10,501 nucleotides of DNA, taken from positions 1-10,501 of the forward strand of contig CAKQHU010000034.1 in assembly GCA_934234275.1 (NCBI GenBank), written 5' to 3'. Of the stretch, positions 1 through 6,017 are shown one piece after another. This stretch comes from an uncultured Phascolarctobacterium sp. GTDB lineage: Bacteria; Bacillota; Negativicutes; Acidaminococcales; Acidaminococcaceae. Numbering within the stretch: the first letter of the stretch is position 1; every line of letters starts with the position of its first letter. A model generated the notes under the pieces. The model did not search any database and had not been told where the DNA came from. It saw only the letters and a list, made by a program, of their open reading frames with translations. The position numbers and the translations under genes are program-made.

Positions 1-1094
1 TCGTTAAAGGTTACTTCACCGGATACACCCTTGAAGCCTTTAATCTTAGCCATTGCTTCAGCAATTTTAGCCGGATCTGCACTGCCTGCATCTTCGATTG
101 CTTTTGCAACCAGCAGAGTGGAATCATATGCCAATGCTGCAAATACATCCGGGTTGGTGTTGTAAGCTTTTTTGTATTCAGCTACGAATTCTTTGTTCAG
201 ATCAGAGGTATCGTCCGGAGAATACAGGCTGGAGAAGAAGGTGTTTTCCAGAGCAGCTTTGCCGGCAATTTCAGGAAGCTTAGCGCTATCCCAGCCGTCA
301 CCGCCTGCCATAGGAACGGTGATGCCCATCTCACGAGCTTGTTTAACAATCAGACCAACCTCCTGGTAGTAACCGGGGATGTAGATGAAATCAGGTTGTG
401 CAGCTTTGATTTTGGTCAAAGTAGATTTGAAGTCGGTATCTTTTTGCAGATAAGCTTCTTCAATTACAACCTGACCGCCGTTTTTAATAAAGTTCTCTTT
501 GAAGAATTGTGCCAGGCCTTTAGCATAGTCACTTGTATTATCGATATAGATAGCAGCCTTCTTCACTTTCAGTTCATTGGAAGCAAAGCTTGCCATTACA
601 GTACCCTGGAACGGATCAATAAAGCAGGTACGGAAGCTGTAGGGTTTAACCTGTTTAGTTTTCGGATCAAAGGTAACGTCCGGGTTAGTGCCCATAGGTG
701 TAATATCTACAACCTTAGCACCGTTGTTGATTGCACCGGATGCGATTACAGCAGAGGATTGGTTAGGACCGATTACTGCTACAACCTTATCCTGAGAAAT
801 CAGCTTTTGCATACCGTTGGTTGCTTCGGAGGCTTCAGATTTGGTATCAGCAACAACTAAAGAAAGTTTTTTGCCGCCCAGCACACCTTTTTCATTTATT
901 TTTTTCAGTGCCAGGTCGATACCGTTTTTACTGGAAATACCGAAGGATGCGCTGCCGCCGGTCATTTCCAGCAGGCCGCCTACCTTAATGGTATCGCCGT
1001 CAGCTCCTTTAGAGCCGCCTCCGCAACCGGTCAGCGCGCTCATAAACATAGCGCCGGCTGCTAGTACAGATAACAATTTGGTTACTCTTTTCAT
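1..1094 (-). CDS. ABC transporter substrate-binding lipoprotein, branched-chain amino acid (LivJ/LivK) type, second copy; 3' end outside window
   Basis: This is an extracytoplasmic binding protein that probably captures branched-chain or related amino acids for a Liv-type ABC importer. About 364 codons are visible and the stop lies beyond the left edge. The N-terminus MKRVTKLLSVL is a lipoprotein signal ending in the lipobox ALTGC, with Cys24 as the lipidated residue. The mature part starts DTIKVGGLLEMTGG, typical of Peripla_BP_6 type I binding proteins. Internal blocks CFIDPFQGTVMA, TSDYAKGLA and IPGYYQEVG match the upstream paralogue almost position for position. The ATG at 1092-1094 follows a strong ribosome binding site, GAGGGGG (1103-1109). 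It sits 162 bases downstream of the paralogue with no clear U-tailed terminator between, so the two are probably co-transcribed. Permease and ATPase genes may follow to the left but are not visible. The substrate is inferred from family only. Confidence 0.93.
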   Translation of the reverse strand, partial: MKRVTKLLSVLAAGAMFMSALTGCGGGSKGADGDTIKVGGLLEMTGGSASFGISSKNGIDLALKKINEKGVLGGKKLSLVVADTKSEASEATNGMQKLISQDKVVAVIGPNQSSAVIASGAINNGAKVVDITPMGTNPDVTFDPKTKQVKPYSFRTCFIDPFQGTVMASFASNELKVKKAAIYIDNTSDYAKGLAQFFKENFIKNGGQVVIEEAYLQKDTDFKSTLTKIKAAQPDFIYIPGYYQEVGLIVKQAREMGITVPMAGGDGWDSAKLPEIAGKAALENTFFSSLYSPDDTSDLNKEFVAEYKKAYNTNPDVFAALAYDSTLLVAKAIEDAGSADPAKIAEAMAKIKGFKGVSGEVTFN

Positions 1095-1138
1095 GGTTTA
1101 TTCCCCCTCAGAAATAAATAAAATATATTTTTTATAGA

Positions 1139-1167
1139 GGGCGCATCCGGTAGACGCGCCCGGTCTA
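1139..1167 (-). other. Predicted H-type RNA pseudoknot in the 5' leader of the second binding-protein gene
   Basis: Read as minus-strand RNA, TAGAC (1167-1163) can pair with GTCTA (1155-1151). The loop segment GGGCGC (1161-1156) can pair with downstream GCGCCC (1144-1139). The order is stem 1, a 1-nt loop, stem 2, stem 1, a 6-nt loop, stem 2. This gives stems of 5 and 6 bp, which fits classical H-type geometry. The second stem alone would also form a simple hairpin with an 11-nt loop. The bases after it are A/U-rich but not a U-tract, so this is not an obvious terminator. CCCTC (1141-1137) is also complementary to the GAGGG core of the ribosome binding site (1109-1105), so an alternative pairing could hide that site. 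Function is inference; it could merely stabilise or process the mRNA. Confidence 0.45.
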
Positions 1168-1256
1168 ACTTAATAAATAACCCATGGAATAGAAGTCTTG
1201 TTGTACTTTCTGATATTTACTTGTAAAATTTTTTATGTTTATTTTTTTGTTAGCAA

Positions 1257-2429
1257 TTACAGGCTGATTTTTTCAACCAGAGTCGGAGTACCGGATTCCA
1301 AACCGATAATCAGAGCAGGCATTACCGGGTTGTGGTTAGCATCAAAGGTGAGCTTGCCGCTTGCAACCGGCAGGTCTTTGGTTTCAGCAATTGCTTTAGC
1401 CAGTTTGGTGCCATCAGTGGTGCCTGCGCGTTTCAGAGCATCTGCCAGGATCAGGCCTGCATTGTAGCCTTGCATTGCGAAGATATCAGGATCTTTTTGA
1501 TATTTTTCTTTAAATTTCTTAATGAAGTCCTGAACGGATTTGTCTTCGTCTTTAGCATTGAAAGCACTTACATAGTAGCAACCCTTCAGAGCATCTTTAC
1601 CGGCGATTTCAGCAAGTTTCGGGCTTTCCCAGCCATCGCTGCCCAGCATCGGGCAGGTAATGCCGATTTCGCGAGCTTGTTTGATAATCTTGGAAACTTC
1701 TTCATAGTAACCGGGAACGTAAATTGCTTCCGGATTGGATGCTTTAAGTTTAGTCAGAGCGGATTTGAAGTCAACGTCTTTAGCCAGGAAAGCTTCCTTA
1801 GCAACAATCTTGCCGCCTTTGCCTTCCAAGGTTTTTTGGAATACTTCTGCTAAGCCTTTGGAATAGTCACTGGAGGAATCGTAGAAAATAGCTACGTTTT
1901 TAACCTTCAGAGTTTTATCGGCAAATACTGCCATTACCTGACCTTGGAACGGGTCGATGAAGCAAGCACGGAATACGAAATCCTTTACCTTGCCGTTTTC
2001 CACGGTAATGCTCGGTGCGGTAGCAGCCGGAGCAATTTGAGGAATCTTATTGGCAGTAGTAATAGGAGTTGCAGCATTTACGCAACCGCTGGTTGCAGGT
2101 CCGACAACAGCAACTACCTTATCCTGAGTAATCAGCTTGGTTACAGCGTTACCGGATTCAGCCGGCTCAGATTTGTTATCGCTTTCAACTACGCTGATTT
2201 TTTTACCGTTCACGCCGCCGTTTTTGTTAAGTTCGTCTACAGCCAGCTTGAAGCCTTCGTTGATGGATTTACCGTAGTTAGCAACATTACCGGTTAATTC
2301 GAATGCTGCGCCAACCTTAATAGTATCTCCGGTATCAGCTTGTTTCTTTTCTCCGCCACAGCCTGTGAGCAATGCGGCGCACATCATAGCAGCCATAGCC
2401 GCTGATGCTAATTTCTTCCATTTTTTCAT
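1257..2429 (-). CDS. ABC transporter substrate-binding lipoprotein, branched-chain amino acid (LivJ/LivK) type, first copy
   Basis: This is a complete 390-residue binding protein of the Peripla_BP_6 family, expected to be lipid-anchored outside the cytoplasmic membrane and to deliver a branched-chain-type amino acid to a Liv permease. The signal peptide MKKWKKLASAAMAAMM ends in LLTGC with Cys24 as the lipid site. The mature protein begins DTIKVGAAFELTGN. VVGPATSG, CFIDPFQGQVMA and IYVPGYYEEVSK are characteristic blocks, and length is normal for the family. The ATG at 2427-2429 is preceded by AAGGA about seven bases upstream. It is first in the unit: a near-perfect promoter lies at 2525-2554, leaving a leader of roughly 90 bases. 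In that leader, GGGATAGTG (2506-2498) and CACTCCC (2483-2477) could form a weak bulged hairpin. The gene and its downstream neighbour are clearly tandem duplicates that have diverged, so they may differ in ligand. Confidence 0.95.
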   Translation of the reverse strand: MKKWKKLASAAMAAMMCAALLTGCGGEKKQADTGDTIKVGAAFELTGNVANYGKSINEGFKLAVDELNKNGGVNGKKISVVESDNKSEPAESGNAVTKLITQDKVVAVVGPATSGCVNAATPITTANKIPQIAPAATAPSITVENGKVKDFVFRACFIDPFQGQVMAVFADKTLKVKNVAIFYDSSSDYSKGLAEVFQKTLEGKGGKIVAKEAFLAKDVDFKSALTKLKASNPEAIYVPGYYEEVSKIIKQAREIGITCPMLGSDGWESPKLAEIAGKDALKGCYYVSAFNAKDEDKSVQDFIKKFKEKYQKDPDIFAMQGYNAGLILADALKRAGTTDGTKLAKAIAETKDLPVASGKLTFDANHNPVMPALIIGLESGTPTLVEKISL

Positions 2430-2524
2430 TTTGAGTCCTTCTTTCCCTTTAAAAATAAAATATAAAACACAGTACCGGGAGTGTTCTCGGATTCAACCAC
2501 TATCCCAGCAACTTTATGTAACCA

Positions 2525-2554
2525 ATTATAGCTGTTGTATTACACTTTTGTCAA
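2525..2554 (-). promoter_or_regulatory. Sigma-70 promoter of the binding-protein operon
   Basis: On the minus strand TTGACA (2554-2549) and TATAAT (2530-2525) are separated by 18 bases. Both hexamers are perfect consensus. Transcription should start near 2518, about 90 bases before the ATG at 2429. The rest of the 367-base gap between the two divergent genes (2430-2796) is AT-rich and holds this promoter, a candidate promoter for the rightward gene, and no ORF I can support. Confidence 0.85.
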
Positions 2555-2712
2555 CGAATTTTTTCATGTTCATTGTATACATGAGTATTTTACACATAAA
2601 CTGATACATTTTTTATGTTTTCTATTTTTGCGTTTACTATTTCAGTATTTTTGTATTTTCTGAATAAACTTTGTAGCTTTTGTGTCTTCTTGGCGCCTTT
2701 ATAGCGCTCCGC

Positions 2713-2739
2713 CTGCATATAGTGTATAATATAATGCAG
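2713..2739 (+). promoter_or_regulatory. Candidate promoter -10 box inside an inverted repeat
   Basis: TATAAT at 2725-2730 is a consensus -10 box for the rightward membrane-protein gene, whose ATG is 67 bases further on. No good -35 hexamer stands 16-18 bases upstream (2702-2707 reads TAGCGC), so the promoter may need an activator or be weak. The -10 is enclosed by CTGCAT (2713-2718) and ATGCAG (2734-2739), a 6-bp inverted repeat centred close to the box. That placement would suit a repressor operator, but this is inference from geometry only. Confidence 0.4.
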
Positions 2740-2796
2740 AAGATTTACTTGGCTTTACAAATGCAGGCCAAACTATTTATAGAACGAGAGGTATTT

Positions 2797-3210
2797 ATGA
2801 ATTTTATTGCTTTATTTTTCTTGTGTGTGCGCATGTTTCATTTTATTCATTCCCATAAAATCGCCTATCTGCTGCAGCGCTTTTCCCGAATTTTAGACGA
2901 GCGTCGTGCCAACCCCGGCCGCAAGCAGGTCATTATCATCGACGGCAGCGCCACCACCTTTATCATTTACTTCCTGTTGGATGTTTTCTTCCTGTTATAT
3001 TGTATCTGGCTGATGCTGCACGACACTACCTGGACACCCGGCTTTCTGCTGCTCGTGATTGCAGCTTTGGAATCCTTCGCTATTCACGCCCGCATCAGCG
3101 GTGCCTATGACGAGGACGAGGAAGGCTTTGTCTATCCCCGCACCTGGCTGCGCTACCTCTGCTTCGGCGAGAGCATGTTTATTCTGCTGAGGCTGTTCGA
3201 GGGCGTTTAA
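2797..3210 (+). CDS. Small unrecognised membrane protein (137 aa)
   Basis: I do not recognise the family. The protein starts MNFIALFFLCVRMFHF with a hydrophobic N-terminus. A basic stretch follows around residues 28-43, including LDERR and NPGRK. Then come two or three likely membrane segments, at about 54-74 (rich in F, I, L and Y), 82-97 and perhaps 118-134. An acidic loop, YDEDEEG, lies near residues 104-110. No enzymatic motif is visible. I chose the ATG at 2797 because GAGAGG stands seven bases upstream; the same frame opens further back at 2680, but that extension begins upstream of the candidate -10 box and has no ribosome binding site. It is the only rightward gene among its neighbours, divergent from the binding-protein operon and convergent with the parA-parB cluster, and ends in a shared terminator. 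Confidence 0.75.
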   Translation: MNFIALFFLCVRMFHFIHSHKIAYLLQRFSRILDERRANPGRKQVIIIDGSATTFIIYFLLDVFFLLYCIWLMLHDTTWTPGFLLLVIAALESFAIHARISGAYDEDEEGFVYPRTWLRYLCFGESMFILLRLFEGV

Positions 3211-3230
3211 CGCATGATAATTTAAGACGC

Positions 3231-3263
3231 AAAAAATCCCGACAGCAGCCTGTCGGGATTTTT
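3231..3263. terminator. Bidirectional rho-independent terminator
   Basis: The perfect inverted repeat ATCCCGACAG (3236-3245) / CTGTCGGGAT (3250-3259) has a 4-base CAGC loop. A-runs on the left and T-runs on the right give a U-tail in both directions. It lies between the converging ends of the membrane-protein gene (3210) and the DUF4446 gene (3285), so it should serve both. Confidence 0.9.
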
Positions 3264-3284
3264 CTTACACTATCACTATTTAAA

Positions 3285-3761
3285 TTACAAGAGTCTTTGC
3301 TCTTCCTCGGCCAGCGGATAGCTGGACTTGCCGTTCTCAATATCCTTCGCAAAGCAACGGCTCTCTTCTCTGCCGTAAATGCTGGTCAAAATAATACCCT
3401 TATTATTCGCATCCGTAAGCAGCAGAGAGTAGCTCATTTCACCGCCCATAGCGTCAAAGGCATCATAACGCACAATCTTAACATTCTGCAGACAGTTCTG
3501 TACCTGTGCCTGCAGCTTCTGATGCTCATCCTGCAAAGCTGCCAGCTCATTCTGCACCGCATGCAGCTCCTGCAGCGTATCTGTCAGCACAACATCTATA
3601 TTGGCTTCCTTACCCTGAGTAAAGAAGTCATATTTTTTTTGCAGCTTATTCAATCTGCCCTTCAGACTGAAGCACATACCCAACGCAACCAACACAATAA
3701 GCAGCAGTACAACAATAATTGCTGCCGAATGTGTATTAACCAAAAGATTGGCCTGTTCCAT
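3285..3761 (-). CDS. DUF4446-like membrane-anchored protein downstream of parB
   Basis: The product has 158 residues. It has a single N-terminal membrane helix (about residues 13-31, AAIIVVLLLIVLVALG), then a basic and coiled-coil-prone stretch (KGRLNKLQKKYDFF, and ELAALQDEHQKLQAQVQ around 70-90). The C-terminal domain contains VRYDAFDAMGGEMSYSLLLTD, the recognisable signature of DUF4446 proteins, which in Bacillota are commonly found beside parA/parB. Molecular function is unknown; position suggests a role linked to segregation or the envelope, which is inference. An in-frame ATG at 3779 exists, but I prefer the ATG at 3761: AGGGGG lies nine bases before it, whereas nothing suitable precedes 3779. 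The gene follows parB by 89 bases. That gap contains only a weak 5-bp GC hairpin (3802-3822) without a U-tail, so it is probably in the same transcript. Confidence 0.82.
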   Translation of the reverse strand: MEQANLLVNTHSAAIIVVLLLIVLVALGMCFSLKGRLNKLQKKYDFFTQGKEANIDVVLTDTLQELHAVQNELAALQDEHQKLQAQVQNCLQNVKIVRYDAFDAMGGEMSYSLLLTDANNKGIILTSIYGREESRCFAKDIENGKSSYPLAEEEQRLL

Positions 3762-3850
3762 CAATAAAAGCCCCCTCATACCAAAGCTTGTCTAAATTAC
3801 CGCCGGCACATGTACGACCGGCCTTCATATCTTAGCGTAAAACTCTGAAA

Positions 3851-4843
3851 TCACACATTCAGACGCTTAGGTTCGCCGTTAAGCGGTTTTTCCTCGTGGC
3901 GTCCCTGCTGCAGCACCTCATAGATGCGCTCCAGGTCCTCAGCGGAATAGTATTCAATGTGAATGGTACCGCCCTGGCGTCCCTGCTCATCCAGCTTGGG
4001 AACAACCTTAACCTTAGTGCCCAAAAACTCTACCAGACGCTGTTCAAAGTCATGGCAGAAAATATCATTTTCGGTAGGCTCACGCTTAGGCTTCTTTTCC
4101 TTATTATCCTTATTTTTAGCTTCTTCCTCGATAAGCTCGCGGACAATTTTCAGCTTCTTGCCTTCCTTCAGCTTACGCACAACCTCTTCCGTCATACGTG
4201 AGCTCCAGCCGTTGGCAATAATCGCCTCCGCCACCTCGCACATCTGCTCCGGCTTCGGCAGTCCCAAAAGCTGCTTGGCCTGGCCCATCGTCAGCACGCC
4301 GTTGATAATCTGCTTTTGTACCTGCTCCGGCAGGTTCAGAAGACGCAGAATATTAGTTACTGCGCTGCGGCTGCGGCCTACCTTTTCGGCAGTCTGCTCC
4401 TGCGTCAGCTTGAATTCCTGCATCAGGCGACGCAATCCCTGCGCTTCTTCAATCGGGTTCAGGTCATGACGTTGAATATTTTCAATCAGCGCAATTTCCA
4501 TCATCTTGGCATCGTCATAATCCTTAACGATAGCAGGTACCTTAGTAAGTCCGGCCAAGCCTGCGGCACGCAGACGGCGTTCGCCTGCCACCAGCTCGTA
4601 GCTTCTGCCCTTTTTGCGCACAACTACCGGCTGAACAACGCCAAACTCTTTGATGGAAGCAGCCAGCTCCTGCAGCTTTTCTTCATCAAAGTTGCAGCGC
4701 GGCTGATACGGATTCGCTGCGATATTTTTAATAAGCAGCTCCTGTGCAGCACTTGCAGGCTCCTGCACCTTTTCTACGGCAGAACTGGTATTTTCGCCGA
4801 AAATTGCGCCCAGGCCCTTGCCTAAGCCGCCCTTCTTACTCAT
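3851..4843 (-). CDS. parB: Chromosome-partitioning protein ParB (Spo0J family)
   Basis: ParB is a CTP-dependent DNA clamp that loads at parS sites, spreads, recruits condensin and works with ParA to segregate the origin. The 330-residue protein has the standard layout. The N-terminal tail MSKKGGLGKGLGAIF is the usual ParA-contacting motif. The ParB/sulfiredoxin-like domain (about 35-125) carries the CTP-binding motif GERRLRA (88-94) and ENIQR (121-125). The helix-turn-helix (about 145-170) is LTQEQTAEKVGRSRSAV. A charged lysine/glutamate linker (225-258) leads to a C-terminal dimerisation domain. I chose the ATG at 4843 over an upstream TTG at 4849: AGGTG is seven bases from the ATG and too close to the TTG. 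The start overlaps the parA stop by eight bases (ATGAGTAA), implying translational coupling. I see no complete parS site in the window. Confidence 0.97.
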   Translation of the reverse strand: MSKKGGLGKGLGAIFGENTSSAVEKVQEPASAAQELLIKNIAANPYQPRCNFDEEKLQELAASIKEFGVVQPVVVRKKGRSYELVAGERRLRAAGLAGLTKVPAIVKDYDDAKMMEIALIENIQRHDLNPIEEAQGLRRLMQEFKLTQEQTAEKVGRSRSAVTNILRLLNLPEQVQKQIINGVLTMGQAKQLLGLPKPEQMCEVAEAIIANGWSSRMTEEVVRKLKEGKKLKIVRELIEEEAKNKDNKEKKPKREPTENDIFCHDFEQRLVEFLGTKVKVVPKLDEQGRQGGTIHIEYYSAEDLERIYEVLQQGRHEEKPLNGEPKRLNV

Positions 4844-5597
4844 CCTCAATCACCTCACGCGCAAAGTCCATGTACACCTGCGCACCCTTAGATTTACTGT
4901 CATAGTCGATAACCGGCTGTCCGTGGCTGGGTGCTTCACTCAGGCGCACGTTACGCGGGATAATCGTTTGATACATTTTTGTTTTGAAGTACTTCTGTAC
5001 CTCGTTCACAACATCCTGCGACAGGTTCGTTCTGCTGTCATACATAGTCATCAGCACACCCTCCAGCTTCAATGCCGGGTTCAGGTTACGCTGTACCAGC
5101 TGAATCGTGTTCATCAACATTGTAACGCCTTCCAGCGCATAAAATTCGCACTGAATCGGAATCATTACCGAGCTGGCAGCAGTCAGGCCGTTGATTGTCA
5201 GCAGGCCTAAAGACGGCGGGCAATCAATAATAACGTAATCATAATTATGCTTTACTCTTTCCAGAGAGTTCTTTAAACGTCCTTCACGGTTCATCAGCGA
5301 AACAAGCTCTATTTCCGCACCGGCAAGCTGGATAGTAGCAGGCACCAGGTCCAGTCCTTTATAGGCTGTGTGCTTAATTACATCCTGCATGGGTACGTCA
5401 CTGATAATCGCATCATAAATACATTGCTTAATATCACGTTTATCAAAGCCAAAGCCGCTGGTAGCATTTCCCTGCGGATCACTGTCAATTAAAAGTACCT
5501 TGCGTTCCAGCGCCGCCAGACACGCAGCCAGATTTACCGCCGTAGTAGTCTTGCCAACACCACCCTTCTGGTTGGCAATAGCAATTACCTTTACCAA
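4836..5597 (-). CDS. parA: Chromosome-partitioning ATPase ParA (Soj family)
   Basis: ParA is a deviant Walker ATPase that forms nucleoid-bound dimers and is stimulated by ParB during chromosome segregation and replication control. The 253-residue protein has the deviant Walker A motif KGGVGKTT (11-18, with the signature Lys11), the A' motif LLIDSDPQGN (35-44) and Walker B YVIIDCPPSLG (121-131). A late conserved block, PRNVRLSEAPSHG, is typical of Soj-type chromosomal ParA. There is no N-terminal helix-turn-helix extension, so this is the short chromosomal type rather than a plasmid P1-type. The start codon is TTG at 5597, supported by GAGGTGA six bases upstream and by the exact family N-terminus MVKVIAIANQKGG. 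It is first in a parA-parB-DUF4446 unit. Confidence 0.97.
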   Translation of the reverse strand: MVKVIAIANQKGGVGKTTTAVNLAACLAALERKVLLIDSDPQGNATSGFGFDKRDIKQCIYDAIISDVPMQDVIKHTAYKGLDLVPATIQLAGAEIELVSLMNREGRLKNSLERVKHNYDYVIIDCPPSLGLLTINGLTAASSVMIPIQCEFYALEGVTMLMNTIQLVQRNLNPALKLEGVLMTMYDSRTNLSQDVVNEVQKYFKTKMYQTIIPRNVRLSEAPSHGQPVIDYDSKSKGAQVYMDFAREVIEDE

Positions 5598-5632
5598 TTC
5601 GCTTCACCTCGTAGTCATAGTATATCTATTCT

Positions 5633-5641
5633 ATTTTATCA
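5633..5641 (-). promoter_or_regulatory. Candidate extended -10 promoter for parA
   Basis: On the minus strand TGATAAAAT (5641-5633) fits an extended -10 element (TGnTAnAAT type), 36 bases before the TTG start. The hexamer 17 bases upstream (TCCCAT) is a poor -35. A second -10-like TATACT lies at 5624-5619. Either could start the parA-parB transcript just downstream of the hairpin terminator at 5715-5746. Confidence 0.4.
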
Positions 5642-5710
5642 CACTTTACGTGCTCATGGGAAAAGAATTTTTGTTTATTTAATTTTGTACGCTATTTCAG
5701 CATATCCCGA

Positions 5711-5758
5711 CAGCAAAAAGCGCAGCACGCTTTCGCTTGCTGCGCTCAGGTTGCATAT
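5711..5758. repeat. 48-base direct repeat, copy 1
   Basis: The 48 bases are identical to those at 7709-7756, in the same orientation 1,998 bases away. Similarity fades gradually on both sides: TCCCGA against TCCCCCAA on the left, ATAAGCT against ATTACGCT on the right. The repeat contains a complete terminator hairpin plus flanking bases with no terminator role (CAGGTTGCATAT), so identity exceeds what shared function alone would need. Confidence 0.95.
5715..5746 (-). terminator. Rho-independent terminator after the gene remnant and AlbA_2 gene
   Basis: As minus-strand RNA, AGCGCAGCA (5746-5738) pairs perfectly with TGCTGCGCT (5727-5719). The internal AGCGAAAGCG can close on a GAAA tetraloop. 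Five U residues follow immediately (5719-5715). It isolates parA from leftward transcription coming from the insert. Confidence 0.9.
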
Positions 5759-5761
5759 AAG

Positions 5762-5881
5762 CTACAACTTTTTAATTACTTCTGCAAATTCGTCTAGCGT
5801 GTAAGCACCATCATGCTGGAATTCTTTTTTCTCGAAAACCATCATATAACGATAGTCACGACCGGCAGCTTTCACAATCAA
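5762..5881 (-). pseudogene. 3' remnant of an unidentified gene (C-terminal ~39 residues)
   Basis: The minus strand is open for 39 codons up to a TAG at 5762-5764, after an in-frame TAA at 5885-5887. The predicted peptide includes GRDYRYMMVFEKKEF and ends DGAYTLDEFAEVIKKL, which reads like the last helix of a folded protein. Base use is less AT-rich than the insert on its upstream side and more like the resident genes. There is no ATG at its head (only TTG or GTG at 5881/5875) and no ribosome binding site. It stops just before a terminator. I read it as the tail of a gene whose 5' part was lost when the neighbouring AT-rich segment arrived. I do not recognise the parent family. A real micro-protein is possible but less likely. 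Confidence 0.5.
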
Positions 5882-6017
5882 AATTTATAGCAAATGACAA
5901 GCAAATAAGGTAATTTTATCATACGTTGTTTTTATTTATTTTGAAGCATATACATTAAATCATTAAGAGATATCATTGGATTATTTCTCTTTGCAGGCAA
6001 ATGGCCGGCAAATAAGC

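Noticed and set aside
1120..1167. Resemblance to a preQ1-I riboswitch because of CCCTCTATAAAAAA after a hairpin
   Set aside because: The hairpin loop lacks the conserved preQ1 loop sequence, the tail cannot pair with it in the required way, and the downstream gene is not a queuosine gene.
2652..2667. A CodY-box-like sequence (ATTTTCTGAA core) upstream of the binding-protein promoter
   Set aside because: About 11 of 15 positions fit the known motif, which is expected by chance in such AT-rich DNA. It also lies about 100 bases upstream of the promoter, and CodY in this lineage is uncertain.
2680..2796. An N-terminal extension of the small membrane protein by 39 residues
   Set aside because: It would start upstream of the -10 box and lacks a ribosome binding site, while ATG 2797 has one at the right distance.
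3802..3822. A 5-bp GC hairpin between parB and the DUF4446 gene as a terminator
   Set aside because: The stem is short, the loop long, and no U-tract follows.
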